This document shows, in pieces, positions 8,899 to 17,232 of a DNA stretch of 35,213 nt; position 1 is the stretch's first letter; every line of letters starts with the position of its first letter. The position numbers and the translations under genes are program-made. Below the pieces are notes generated by a model. That model ran no database searches, was not told the DNA's origin, and was given only the letters and a program-made list of their open reading frames with translations. The stretch lies in assembly GCA_009377375.1 (NCBI GenBank), contig WHUE01000001.1, positions 99,707 through 134,919 on the forward strand, given 5' to 3'. The DNA comes from Alphaproteobacteria bacterium (GTDB lineage: Bacteria; Pseudomonadota; Alphaproteobacteria; MPNO01; UBA2964).

Positions 8899-8984
8899 GA
8901 TGGCTATAACGATGCGGTCCGGATAATGGGCCGGCCACTGGCCGTATAAATCTGGGGCGTTCTGACAATCATTGGGGGGTGCCC

Positions 8985-9908
8985 ATGAGCGGCACGGGTT
9001 TGGGGTGTCTTTCGCGTAGCAGACTGGTCCGGCGAATTGCCGGCGCGGCGCTGGCGATAGGTCTCTGCAGCGCCGGCGTACAGTCCGCGTCCGCGCTCAC
9101 ATTCGTTATCGATTTCAAGGAAGTCGCCCAGGGCACCACCGCCGACATGTTTGGCGCCGAGGCTACCAATTTCAACGTCACGTCATACGGCTTCGCCGCC
9201 GGCGATTATGCCCTGGTGACCAGCTCGATCATCGCGGCGCTGGAGCAGGATTTCCGCGGCATCGTGACCAGCGGCTTCAACGTGCTGAGCCCGATTCCCG
9301 ACGGACAGGAGCTCGACATCGATTTCGTCATCGGCGATATCGGCGGCGGGGCCTCCAACGGCGACACCGATTTTTACTATGTCCAGGTGGGTTCGAGCGT
9401 CAGCGACAGTTTCCTGGGTCAGGCCTGTCTCGGCTGCGTTCGCGGCAACCCCTTTGGCGCGGTCGGCGCCGTCGTCGCCTCTATCTTCACGGACAACATC
9501 AACGCACTGGGCGGTGTCGGCGCCGCGCTTACATCGGGCGATCTTCTCGCCACCACCAACGCGATCACCGGCACCCTGTCGCATGAGATCGGCCACACCC
9601 TGGACCTGGAGCATTGCTATAAGGCCGGCTCCGTGACCGACAACGGCAACGCACCCTTGCTGGGCACCGGTGCGCTCGATATGCCGAACGCCGACCGGCT
9701 GCTCGACCGGGAATTCTCCTTCTCCTGCAATCTGAACTTCTCGGGGACGCAGACGCAGAACAGCGTGCAGACGCTTGTGACCAACCTCGGGCTGCGCGAT
9801 GCGCCTGACAGCGTGACCGAGCTTCCCGAACCGGCGATGGGCGCCGTGTTCGGGCTCGGCCTGCTCGGCATGGCGGCTATGCGCCGCCGCGCCCGCAGGG
9901 CCGCGTAA
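8985..9908 (+). CDS. PEP-CTERM protein with a metzincin-like zinc motif (putative exported metalloprotease)
   Basis: This exported protein has about 307 residues. Residues 1-35 form a signal peptide (basic start, hydrophobic core, ASA-L cleavage). The C-terminus ends in PEPAMGAV, a short hydrophobic helix and RRRARRAA. This is the PEP-CTERM sorting signal cut by an exosortase. In the middle, H200-E201-xx-H204 with a third histidine at 210 (HEIGHTLDLEH) matches the metzincin pattern HExxHxxGxxH, except that the family glycine is Asp207. This suggests a surface or matrix-associated zinc protease, with the active-site turn altered. ATG at 8985 is chosen over GTG at 8979 because GGGGGG ends 5 nt before it. 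A strong hairpin terminator follows. No exosortase is in the window. Confidence 0.85.
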   Translation: MSGTGLGCLSRSRLVRRIAGAALAIGLCSAGVQSASALTFVIDFKEVAQGTTADMFGAEATNFNVTSYGFAAGDYALVTSSIIAALEQDFRGIVTSGFNVLSPIPDGQELDIDFVIGDIGGGASNGDTDFYYVQVGSSVSDSFLGQACLGCVRGNPFGAVGAVVASIFTDNINALGGVGAALTSGDLLATTNAITGTLSHEIGHTLDLEHCYKAGSVTDNGNAPLLGTGALDMPNADRLLDREFSFSCNLNFSGTQTQNSVQTLVTNLGLRDAPDSVTELPEPAMGAVFGLGLLGMAAMRRRARRAA

Positions 9909-9933
9909 CGCCGTTTCCTGACGAAGACATGGG

Positions 9934-9960
9934 GGGCCCGGCCGACGCCGGGCCCGTTCT
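9934..9960 (+). terminator. Hairpin terminator after the PEP-CTERM metalloprotease gene
   Basis: GGGCCCGGC (9934-9942) and GCCGGGCCC (9947-9955) form a perfect 9-bp stem with a CGAC loop, 26 bp past the stop codon. The tail GTTCTCGTT is only moderately T-rich, so termination may be partial. Confidence 0.65.
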
Positions 9961-9982
9961 CGTTCCGCCTCCCCCTCCACGA

Positions 9983-10012
9983 TTGCCGACCGTCTCGCCG
10001 CTGGGCTAACCT
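9983..10012 (+). promoter_or_regulatory. Possible promoter of the amidohydrolase gene
   Basis: TTGCCG (9983-9988) and TAACCT (10007-10012) are 18 bp apart. The predicted start near 10019 gives a 26-nt leader including GAGGGGG before the GTG at 10045. The -10 match is weak. Confidence 0.3.
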
Positions 10013-10044
10013 GTCGCTTTCGCACTCGCAAACGAGGGGGACAC

Positions 10045-11568
10045 GTGACCGACCGCGCCCGAAAGCTGCTCGTGAAGGGCGGCCGCGTTTATGACCATGA
10101 TGGCGACGTCCATATGCCGGCGTTCGCCGATATCCTGATCGCAGGCGACCGCATCGAAGCCGTCGGGCCGGACCTGACGCGACAGGCCGGGCCGGAGGCC
10201 GAAATTATCGACGCCGCCGGACGGCTCGTGGTGCCGGGCATGTTCAACGCCCATTACCATTCGCATGACACGCTGTGCCGTGGCCTGTTCGAGGAGCTGC
10301 CGCTGGAATTCTGGCTGCTTTATGCCCAGCCGATGGGCGCCGACCGTCCGAAGGAGGAGGTGCGGCTGCGCACCCTCGTCGGCGCGCTGGAAAGCCTGCG
10401 CTGCGGCATTACCTGCGTGCAGGACATGCTGGGGCTGGTTCCGCTGAACGCGGATTATCTCGACATCGTGCTGGCGGCCTATGAGGAGATCGGCATCCGG
10501 GTGGTGTTCTCGCCCATGGTGTTCGATATCCCCGCCGCCGCGATGACGCGGTTCTCCGAGGAATTCCCGCCGGAGATCCGCGCCCTGCTAGGCGACCGGG
10601 CGCTGGCGGCGCGGGAGCAGCTGGATTTCCTGAACGACGCGATGCGCCGGCATCCCGCGCGCGACACGCTGCACTGGGCGGTGGCCCCCTTCGCGCCGCA
10701 ACGCTGCTCGCCCGAGCTCATGCGGGCCTGCGGCGACCTCGCGGAAAGCCACGACCTCGCGCTCTACACCCATGTCTACGAAACCCGGGCGCAGGTGCTG
10801 ATCGCCCAGGACCAGTTCGCCGCACATGGCGGGTCGTTCATCCAGTACTTCAAGGATATCGGCGTGCTGGGGCCGCGGCTGAACATCGCCCACAGCGTCT
10901 GGATCGGCCGCGAGGAGATGGACATGATGGCCGAGGCGGATGCCGGTGTCGTCCTGAACCATGTCTGCAACCTGAAGCTCAAGAACGGCATCGCGCCGGT
11001 CTGCGATCTTCGCGAGGCCGGCGTGCGTGTCGCGCTCGGCTGCGACAACTGCTCCACCAGCGACATCCAGTCGATGTTCCAGTCGATGAAGCTCTACGCC
11101 CTGTTCTGCGCCGGCAGCGATCCCGAGCCTGGCCCGCCGCTGGCGGAAGCCGCGCTGCGCCACGCCACGCTGGGCAGCGCGCGCACGGCGCGGCTCGACG
11201 GCGTGATCGGGGCGCTGAAGCCCGGCTACAAGGCGGATATGTCGATCATCGACCTGACCGACAGCGCCTATTTGCCGTTCAACAGCGCGGCGCGCCAGCT
11301 CGTCTACACCGAGACCGGGCGCGGGATCGAAACGGTGATCGTCGACGGCCGCCCGGTGATCCGTGACCGAAAGGTCACGACCATCGACGAGGACGCGCTG
11401 CGCCGCGAAGTCGAAGCCATCATGCCGCGATTCCGCGCCGACTACGCCGAAATCCGCCGCTCGCGCGAGGCCGCCCTGCCCCATATGCTGGACGCCCATC
11501 GCCGGGTCTGGTCGCGGGACATCGGCTATTCCCGCTTCATCAACCGCACGCCATATCGGACGAAATAG
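10045..11568 (+). CDS. Metal-dependent amidohydrolase (ATZ/TRZ/cytosine-deaminase-like family)
   Basis: This 507-residue TIM-barrel hydrolase carries all family landmarks. NAHYHS, just after a first beta-sandwich segment, supplies the HxH metal pair. A histidine follows in LYTHVYET, another in IAHSVWI, and the catalytic aspartate in LGCDNCSTSD. The N- and C-terminal flanks (VKGGRVYD, and KADMSIIDL to VDGRPVIRDRKV) close the composite sandwich domain. Members hydrolyse C-N or C-Cl bonds in purines, pyrimidines, triazines, S-adenosylhomocysteine or related rings; which one is not readable here. The start is GTG at 10045 with GAGGGGG five bases before. The class II aldolase-type gene follows after 56 bp and may be functionally linked. 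Confidence 0.9.
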   Translation: MTDRARKLLVKGGRVYDHDGDVHMPAFADILIAGDRIEAVGPDLTRQAGPEAEIIDAAGRLVVPGMFNAHYHSHDTLCRGLFEELPLEFWLLYAQPMGADRPKEEVRLRTLVGALESLRCGITCVQDMLGLVPLNADYLDIVLAAYEEIGIRVVFSPMVFDIPAAAMTRFSEEFPPEIRALLGDRALAAREQLDFLNDAMRRHPARDTLHWAVAPFAPQRCSPELMRACGDLAESHDLALYTHVYETRAQVLIAQDQFAAHGGSFIQYFKDIGVLGPRLNIAHSVWIGREEMDMMAEADAGVVLNHVCNLKLKNGIAPVCDLREAGVRVALGCDNCSTSDIQSMFQSMKLYALFCAGSDPEPGPPLAEAALRHATLGSARTARLDGVIGALKPGYKADMSIIDLTDSAYLPFNSAARQLVYTETGRGIETVIVDGRPVIRDRKVTTIDEDALRREVEAIMPRFRADYAEIRRSREAALPHMLDAHRRVWSRDIGYSRFINRTPYRTK

Positions 11569-11587
11569 TCTATATTCGCCCCAACGA

Positions 11588-11605
11588 GGGTGGCCTGCGC
11601 CACCC
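11588..11605 (+). promoter_or_regulatory. Leader hairpin before the aldolase-type gene
   Basis: GGGTGGC (11588-11594) and GCCACCC (11599-11605) form a perfect 7-bp stem with a CTGC loop. It lies five bases before the GGGAGG ribosome-binding site. It could be a weak terminator for the upstream gene (CTTTC follows) or a 5' stabilising stem. A TATATT at 11570-11575 is placed to start transcription just before it. Confidence 0.45.
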
Positions 11606-11624
11606 CTTTCGGGAGGCAGAAACC

Positions 11625-12401
11625 ATGTCCGTTCGCAGCATTTCCAGCACCAGCCCCATCCGCCAGGCGGTCAGCGAGGCCGAGTGGCAGACCCGTGTCG
11701 AGCTCGCCGCCTGCCATCGCCTGATGCACCATGCCGGGGTGCGGGACCTGACCCACAACCACCTGACCGCGCGCGTGCCGGGCGAGGACCACCATTTCCT
11801 GATCAAGCCCGGCGACTTCATGTTCGACGAGGTCACCGCGTCTTCGCTGATCAAGTACGATTTCGACGGCAACCCTGCCGTCGAGGGACAGCCGAAGCTG
11901 CGCGGCGGCGGGCTGGTGATCCATGCCGGGCTGTTCGCAGCACGTCCGGACATCAACGCGTGCTTCCACACCCACACGGCGGCCAACATGGGCGTGGCGA
12001 GCCAGAAGGACGGGCTGCTGCCGATCAACCAGCACGCGATGCATTTCGTCGACGAAATCGCCTATCACGATTTCGGCGGATTCGAATTCGATATCGACAT
12101 GCGCGCGCCTCTGATCCAGGACCTCGGCACGAAGAAGGTCGCGTTACTGCGCAACCACGGCGCGCTGGTCTGCGGCGAATCCATCGGCGAGGCTTTCGTC
12201 GGGCATCATTTCCTGGAAATGGCGTGTCAGGGCCAGATTGCGGCGCTGAGCGGCAACCGCGAAGTGACGCTGATCCCGCGCGAGATCCAGGAACGCGCCG
12301 CCGCCCAGCGCCACGGCAATACCGGCCACAGGACCGGCGGCAAGGACTGGGTCTCCGCGCTGCGCCAGGCCGAACGTCTGGCGCCCGATTTCATGAACTG
12401 A
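11625..12401 (+). CDS. Class II aldolase/adducin-family protein
   Basis: This 258-residue soluble protein covers the whole class II aldolase/adducin domain. The zinc ligands are visible as HTHT in the segment NACFHTHTAAN and as a later histidine in LLRNHGALVCG. The substrate loop LTHNHLTARVP is also conserved. Family members are fuculose- or ribulose-phosphate aldolases and epimerases, and also decarboxylases and dehydratases in aromatic and sugar pathways. ATG at 11625 follows GGGAGG. It is separated from the amidohydrolase gene by 56 bp that include a hairpin. Its 3' end overlaps the sensor-kinase gene on the other strand by 11 bp. The specific reaction cannot be assigned. Confidence 0.88.
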   Translation: MSVRSISSTSPIRQAVSEAEWQTRVELAACHRLMHHAGVRDLTHNHLTARVPGEDHHFLIKPGDFMFDEVTASSLIKYDFDGNPAVEGQPKLRGGGLVIHAGLFAARPDINACFHTHTAANMGVASQKDGLLPINQHAMHFVDEIAYHDFGGFEFDIDMRAPLIQDLGTKKVALLRNHGALVCGESIGEAFVGHHFLEMACQGQIAALSGNREVTLIPREIQERAAAQRHGNTGHRTGGKDWVSALRQAERLAPDFMN

Positions 12402-14466
12402 ATGCGGCGGGATATGCGGCCTCCGGGGCCGCCGTGTCTCCCGCCGGCGTCTTTTCGCCCCTGGCGCGCGGCAGACGAAGGGTTACGCATGTTCCCTTGC
12501 CCGGCGTGCTGTCTATATGCATGCCGCCGCCGGACTGGTTGACGAAGCCGTAGACCATGCTGAGCCCGAGGCCGGTCCCCTGCCCCCGCACCTTGGTGGT
12601 GAAGAACGGATCTACCGCCTGTTCGAGCACCTGGCGCGGCATGCCGACCCCGGTGTCGCTCACCGCGATTTCGACAAGATCGGGCGCCGGCTCGGCGTGC
12701 AGCGGCTTTGCCGCCTCCGGACGTCGGGCGTTGGCAAGCCCGATCGTCAGGGTTCCGCCGTCGGGCATGGCATCCCGCGCGTTGATCGCCAGGTTCACCA
12801 GGGCCGATTCCAACTGTCCCTGATCGACGTGGCACGGCCACAGGTCCCGGGCGACCTTCACCCGCAGCGTGATGTCCCGGCCCATCGCGCTGACGAGCAG
12901 CCCTTCCAGACCCGCGACGAAGGCCGGCAGCTCGACCCGTTCCGGCGACAGCGGATGGCGTCTCGAAAACGCGAGCAGCCGTTGCGTGACCTCGCTCGCC
13001 CGGCGCGCCGCCCTGATCGCGCTTTCGGCCATTCCGACATCGTCTCCGCCAAGCCGGCGCTCGAGCATCTGCAGATTGCCGAGGATGATCGTCAGCAGGT
13101 TGTTGAAGTCATGGGCCAGCCCGCCGGTCATGTTGCCGACCGCCTCCATCTTCTGAATCTGCCTGAGCTGCGCTTCCGCCTGCCGCTGCTCGGTCACGTC
13201 CGTGACGATCGAACCGGTTCCCGTCGCCCGGCCTGCGGCATCGCGGATCGGGAATTTGGTCCCGACCAGTATGTGTTCGCTGCCGTCCGCGAAGTACTTG
13301 CGATGCTCATATATCTGCGTCTTGCCTGACGCTGTCGCGAGCTCGTCCGCCTTGTTGAGCCCGGCCGCGGTTTCTGCATCGAAGAAGTCGTTCGCGGAGC
13401 TGCCGATTGCCTTCTCCGGCGAAATGCCGAACCATTCCTCGATGCGACGATTCACCAGGTCGTAACGGCCGTTCAGGTCCTTGATCACCACCATGGACGG
13501 CGAGTTGTGAAGGAAGCTGCGGAGCCTGCTCTCGCTGATTCTCAGCGCGGATTCCCGCTCCCGCAGCGCCCGGACCTGACGTAAATGAAGATACAGCAGC
13601 AAGCCGACCAGCGCCGCCAGCAGGATCGCCATCGCCGGCGGCAGCGCGTAGGGAACGTCCGACAGAAGGCCAGGCGCCGCCGGCCCGATGAACCGGACCC
13701 TGACATCCCAGGGCCGGTCGACGATCAGCGCCGTCCCGCTCGCCGTTGTCACTGCCTCCCGGTCATATTCGCCGATCTTTACGATAGGTGTTTCGCGGTC
13801 GCTGATCATGAGCGCGAACGGCGTCGATTTCTGGTTCCGCCAGAGAGAAGGAAACACCTCGTCGATACGAAACACGACATTTATGTATCCGCCCCGCGTC
13901 CCCCGCTCGGCCACGGGGAGGTAAAGCGCAAATCCGCTTCCGCCCTGAGCGAGATTCACCGGCTGGGTGGCAGCCGGCGTCCCGGTTTCCCTTGCCTTGG
14001 CGAAAGCCCTGCCGGCGAGGGGATGCCGGTCGACGTTCAACCCGATGGCGGCCTGGTTCGAATGAACCGGCGTCACCCAGCGGACGACGCCGGCGTCGTC
14101 GATCCAGTTCACCGCCCGGATTGCGGAAAGCCGGGCATGCATTGTCTCCGCAAATCGGCGGAACGCAGGCTCCGTCATCGCCGCGTTCTCGGTCCAGGCA
14201 TCTCTCAGAAAAAGCGCCATCTGAAGCCGGGAAGCGAAATATTCCTCGATGCGGATGGCGTATTGTTCCGCCACGGCTTCCGTCTGCCGTTGCAGCGCGG
14301 CCTTGTGTTGTCCAATCAGCAGCGACCAGGCACCCGCCCCGGCGAAGGACAGCCCCACGAACACCAGGGCCGGCAGGCAAAACGCGACGAAACGGCGGCG
14401 TAAAAAGCCGGCGAGCGCAGAGACTTCCGAAAGATCGTCTCGTTCCGACTGCGCACTGAGAGACAC
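12391..14466 (-). CDS. Membrane sensor histidine kinase: CHASE-like sensor, PAS, HisKA, HATPase
   Basis: A sensor kinase of about 691 residues. A first membrane helix (LPALVFVGLSFAGAGAWSLL) and a second (ALPPAMAILLAALVGLLLYL) bracket a periplasmic domain of about 220 residues resembling CHASE. It is followed by a PAS domain (SFLHNSPSMVVIKDLNGRY), the phospho-accepting H-box (GGLAHDFNNLL), and the ATPase boxes N (NARDAMPDGG), G1 (DTGVGM) and G2 (GTGLGLSM). It senses an extracytoplasmic small molecule and autophosphorylates. No response regulator is adjacent, so its partner is unknown. The frame opens at TTG 14523, but a TATAAA box at 14496-14491 and GGAG eight bases before GTG 14466 favour the latter start. 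Confidence 0.88.
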   Translation of the reverse strand: MSLSAQSERDDLSEVSALAGFLRRRFVAFCLPALVFVGLSFAGAGAWSLLIGQHKAALQRQTEAVAEQYAIRIEEYFASRLQMALFLRDAWTENAAMTEPAFRRFAETMHARLSAIRAVNWIDDAGVVRWVTPVHSNQAAIGLNVDRHPLAGRAFAKARETGTPAATQPVNLAQGGSGFALYLPVAERGTRGGYINVVFRIDEVFPSLWRNQKSTPFALMISDRETPIVKIGEYDREAVTTASGTALIVDRPWDVRVRFIGPAAPGLLSDVPYALPPAMAILLAALVGLLLYLHLRQVRALRERESALRISESRLRSFLHNSPSMVVIKDLNGRYDLVNRRIEEWFGISPEKAIGSSANDFFDAETAAGLNKADELATASGKTQIYEHRKYFADGSEHILVGTKFPIRDAAGRATGTGSIVTDVTEQRQAEAQLRQIQKMEAVGNMTGGLAHDFNNLLTIILGNLQMLERRLGGDDVGMAESAIRAARRASEVTQRLLAFSRRHPLSPERVELPAFVAGLEGLLVSAMGRDITLRVKVARDLWPCHVDQGQLESALVNLAINARDAMPDGGTLTIGLANARRPEAAKPLHAEPAPDLVEIAVSDTGVGMPRQVLEQAVDPFFTTKVRGQGTGLGLSMVYGFVNQSGGGMHIDSTPGKGTCVTLRLPRARGEKTPAGDTAAPEAAYPAAFSS

Positions 14467-14490
14467 CGGGGTCCGCTCCGACTGTTTCGG

Positions 14491-14496
14491 TTTATA
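14491..14496 (-). promoter_or_regulatory. Probable -10 box of the sensor-kinase gene
   Basis: TATAAA on the minus strand gives a start near 14484 and a leader of about 18 nt with GGAG before GTG 14466. The corresponding -35 (TTAGAG at 17 bp) is weak. Confidence 0.35.
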
Positions 14497-14571
14497 AAAC
14501 GTTACTGACCGGCCCTCTAACAAATCGCTAAATTTCCGGCGAAAGCCACTCGGGGCGAAGGCAGGCCGGGC

Positions 14572-15564
14572 CTACTGTTCCATCGTGGAAGCCGCGAAGC
14601 ATTCCTCCAGAGCGACGAGACGCGGCGTCAGCCCCTGCTCATGGGAATACTGCGCGCAGGTTTCCAGCCCGGTCCGGTTGGCGCGGATGCCGTACTTCAC
14701 CACCGGCACCTTCAACCCCTCGAAAGAGTCCGGCGAAATCAGACCGGCGTCCAGATGGTACTGCACATGCTCCATCCGCTGCGTCTCGACAATGGCATGC
14801 GCCTTCTCGAACGCCTTGTAGATGTTCAGCGCGATCCAGGGATGCTCCTCCGCGATGCTTCGCCGGATTACCATGCCGTGGTTGACCGGATAGATGCCGG
14901 TCTTGCGGTAATAGCGGATGCCCTCGGCAGTGGGGTCTGGGAACAGCGTCCGGATGTCCGGATGGCGCCACAGATCGGCGGTGCTCCGGTCGACCAGGTT
15001 CGGGTTGACGATGTAGTGCAGCGTGGCGTCCAGCCGGCCGTCCAGCATCATTTCCCCGATATTGGTTTCGGCGGGGATTTGCTTGATGGTGACGCCCTCG
15101 GCTGGCTTCAGGCCGGTGGCGCCGGCGTGGCTGTGATCGGGCACGCGCTCCATCCAGAATTCCATCTCGGTCTGCTTCACGCCGAACTCGTGCTCCAGAA
15201 TGCCGCGGCTCCACAGCACGGAGGTCTGCTGGAACTCCGGTACGCCGACCCGCTTGCCCTTCAGGTCCTCCGGCTTCTCGATCCCCGAATCGCGGCGCAC
15301 CAGTATGCCGGTATGGAAGAACCGGCGCGTGGTGAAGATCGGCAGCCCGACCCAGCGGTCGTCGCCCTGCGCGGTAATCATCAGCAGCGACGAGTACGAC
15401 ATCTCGGAGATGTCGAAATCGGCGAAGCGGAGCTGCCGCCAGAACATCTCCGACGGATGCACGACCGACGGCACCAGCTCGATCCCGTCCGGCTGCACCG
15501 AACCGTCATGGATCGGCCAGCTGCGCGGATTGGAGGACGCGGCGAGGCTAAGACGCAGCTTCAT
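14572..15564 (-). CDS. 4,5-dihydroxyphthalate decarboxylase-like protein (periplasmic-binding-protein fold, no signal peptide)
   Basis: This 330-residue protein resembles 4,5-dihydroxyphthalate decarboxylase and related type II periplasmic-binding-protein-fold proteins. Typical features are the start MKLRLSLAASS, DISEMSYSSLLM, FHTGILVRRDSGI and EDLKGKRVGVPEF. It has no signal peptide, which argues for a cytoplasmic enzyme rather than a transport receptor. ATG at 15564 follows AGGGAG; the longer open frame upstream only overlaps the UbiD gene out of frame. It lies 35 bp after the UbiD stop and shares its promoter. The pairing suggests that both act on the same carboxylated aromatic, either as alternative decarboxylases or with this protein as a binding partner. 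Family assignment is firm and the reaction inferred. Confidence 0.82.
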   Translation of the reverse strand: MKLRLSLAASSNPRSWPIHDGSVQPDGIELVPSVVHPSEMFWRQLRFADFDISEMSYSSLLMITAQGDDRWVGLPIFTTRRFFHTGILVRRDSGIEKPEDLKGKRVGVPEFQQTSVLWSRGILEHEFGVKQTEMEFWMERVPDHSHAGATGLKPAEGVTIKQIPAETNIGEMMLDGRLDATLHYIVNPNLVDRSTADLWRHPDIRTLFPDPTAEGIRYYRKTGIYPVNHGMVIRRSIAEEHPWIALNIYKAFEKAHAIVETQRMEHVQYHLDAGLISPDSFEGLKVPVVKYGIRANRTGLETCAQYSHEQGLTPRLVALEECFAASTMEQ

Positions 15565-15599
15565 TCTGATCTCCCTGTTACGTTTATTGGCGCCGCCGC

Positions 15600-17156
15600 T
15601 CAGCCGGCCTTCCCGAGGACCCAGGCGCCGGCCTCGTCGCGATCCAGCCCGTCGGTCTGCCGGATCTCGTCCAGCGCAAGCACCACGTCCCGCCCGTCGC
15701 GCGAACCCACAGCCGCCATCAGCGCCTCGAAGGTCTTGGGGCCGTCCTCCAGCGCCGCGCGCACGCTGTCGAACCGAGCCCCCTCGTAGGTAGGCGGAGT
15801 CGGAATCCGGAACTCCATGGCGTCCCGCTTGCCGAACGGAATCGTCAGGTCGAAGCCGGCCTTCGATCCGGTGCGCGCCCCGTCCAGCGACGGGTCCAGC
15901 GGGATGGCGCGGAATCCCTCCTCCACCACCAGGTCGCGGGAGGCCTGGAACCGCGTGGCGAGCGCCCACTCGACCTGGGAATCGTCGAAGATGTCGATAT
16001 CGTCGTCGACGACGAAAACGTTCTTGAGGTTCGCCAGGCACGAGAACGCGGCGGCGATGGCGTTGCGCGGCTCGCCCGGCACACGGGTTCGCATCGCGAT
16101 CCGGATATTGAAGTTGCCCCCCGACGCCCCGGTCGCATGGACCGCGACCGGCTCGCGGATCGCGTTCTCCAGCGCTCGCCAGACGATGGCCTCGCAGCGC
16201 ACCGCGTTGAGCATCGCGGTGTCGGTCATCGCCACGTCCCTGCCGCCGATGGTCGCCACCTGGAACAGCGCGTCGCGCCGCTTCGTGATGGCGGTCAGGT
16301 GGAAGACGGGGTTACGCTTCATCACCCCGTAATAGCCGAGGAACTCGCCGAACGGGCCTTCGGCCTCGACATGGCCGCGCTCGTCCAGGTAGCCCTCGAT
16401 GACGTATTCCGCGTCGGCCGGCACACAGATGTCGTTGGTGACGCATTTGACCACCGCCAGCGAGGCGCCCCGCATACGGGCGACAAGTTCCGTCTCGTCG
16501 ATCGGCATGCGCATGGCGGCGGCCACATGATCGGTCGGATAGCAGCCGAGGATGAAGCTGATCGGCAGCCTCTCGCCCGCCGCGGATGCGGCCTCGTAGA
16601 TCGCGCGGAGGTCGGAGGGGGTCGTCGCGTCTATGCCCGCCTCCTTGCGGCCGCGCAGCATGAGCCGGCGGCAGCCGACATTGGTGCGCCCGCGGGCCTC
16701 GTCGCGGGTGAAATCCACGGTGGCGGACAGGTACGGCGCGCCGTCCAGCGCGTGCAGGAACGGCGCCGGCAGCCGGGTCAGGTCGGCGTCGTCGCCGGTC
16801 CAGATTTCCTCATGGACCGGCGCCTCGGCCGACGGCACCTCGAAAACCTTCTGCGGCGTGGAGACGCGACGGATGAATTCCTTCAGCAGATCGGCTTCCG
16901 GCACGCCGAAGGCCCTGGCGATGCGCGACCGGCTGCCGGTGACGTTGCCGACGATCTCCGCCTTTTCCGGGCCGGCGCAGGTGAACAGAACCGCCTTCGG
17001 ATTACCGTCGAATCCGGGCGCGAGCTCACCGAGCGCGTGCGGCGCGTCGATTACCTCCAACTCGTCCTCGCCGAGAGATTCGATAAAGCTGCGCAGGCGA
17101 AAGGTCTCTGTGTTCGCCCGCGCGCCCTGCGTCACTCCGCCTTGTCCTTCCGGCAT
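15600..17156 (-). CDS. UbiD-family (prenylated-FMN-dependent) decarboxylase
   Basis: This 518-residue protein covers the full UbiD fold. The prenyl-FMN/metal region is visible as VHATGASGGNFNIRIAM and the hallmark catalytic stretch as EAEGPFGEFLGYYG, with the conserved glutamates. Members reversibly (de)carboxylate aromatic, heteroaromatic or alpha,beta-unsaturated acids. They need the UbiX prenyltransferase, which is not in the window. ATG at 17156 is preferred over 17180: it has GAGGGAGAAGG before it, and the promoter predicts transcription starting near 17185. The downstream partner is a second decarboxylase-like protein. A ubiquinone role is unlikely given this operon; an aromatic-acid catabolic role is likelier. 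Confidence 0.93.
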   Translation of the reverse strand: MPEGQGGVTQGARANTETFRLRSFIESLGEDELEVIDAPHALGELAPGFDGNPKAVLFTCAGPEKAEIVGNVTGSRSRIARAFGVPEADLLKEFIRRVSTPQKVFEVPSAEAPVHEEIWTGDDADLTRLPAPFLHALDGAPYLSATVDFTRDEARGRTNVGCRRLMLRGRKEAGIDATTPSDLRAIYEAASAAGERLPISFILGCYPTDHVAAAMRMPIDETELVARMRGASLAVVKCVTNDICVPADAEYVIEGYLDERGHVEAEGPFGEFLGYYGVMKRNPVFHLTAITKRRDALFQVATIGGRDVAMTDTAMLNAVRCEAIVWRALENAIREPVAVHATGASGGNFNIRIAMRTRVPGEPRNAIAAAFSCLANLKNVFVVDDDIDIFDDSQVEWALATRFQASRDLVVEEGFRAIPLDPSLDGARTGSKAGFDLTIPFGKRDAMEFRIPTPPTYEGARFDSVRAALEDGPKTFEALMAAVGSRDGRDVVLALDEIRQTDGLDRDEAGAWVLGKAG

Positions 17157-17191
17157 CGCGTCGCCTTCTCCCTCAATCATGCGGTGGGCGG

Positions 17192-17221
17192 ATCATACAG
17201 GCGACCGCCCGCCGCTGTCGA
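17192..17221 (-). promoter_or_regulatory. Sigma-70-type promoter of the ubiD unit
   Basis: On the minus strand TCGACA (17221-17216, five of six consensus bases) is followed after 18 bp by TATGAT (17197-17192, five of six), with TG directly before the -10. The start site would be near 17185, about 29 nt before the ATG at 17156. Confidence 0.6.
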
Positions 17222-17232
17222 TTGCGCCGGGG

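Noticed and set aside
8666..8949. Two small plus-strand frames in the 393-bp gap.
   Set aside because: They have no ribosome-binding site, no similarity I recognise, and composition like the other shadows.
12391..12401. The 11-bp tail-to-tail overlap of the aldolase-type and sensor-kinase genes as a regulatory antisense arrangement.
   Set aside because: Short convergent overlaps are common in compact genomes and nothing else suggests a function.
15565..16041. Extending the dihydroxyphthalate-decarboxylase-like gene to 16041.
   Set aside because: The extra 159 codons are out of frame within the UbiD gene and resemble no protein. The ATG at 15564 has a good ribosome-binding site.
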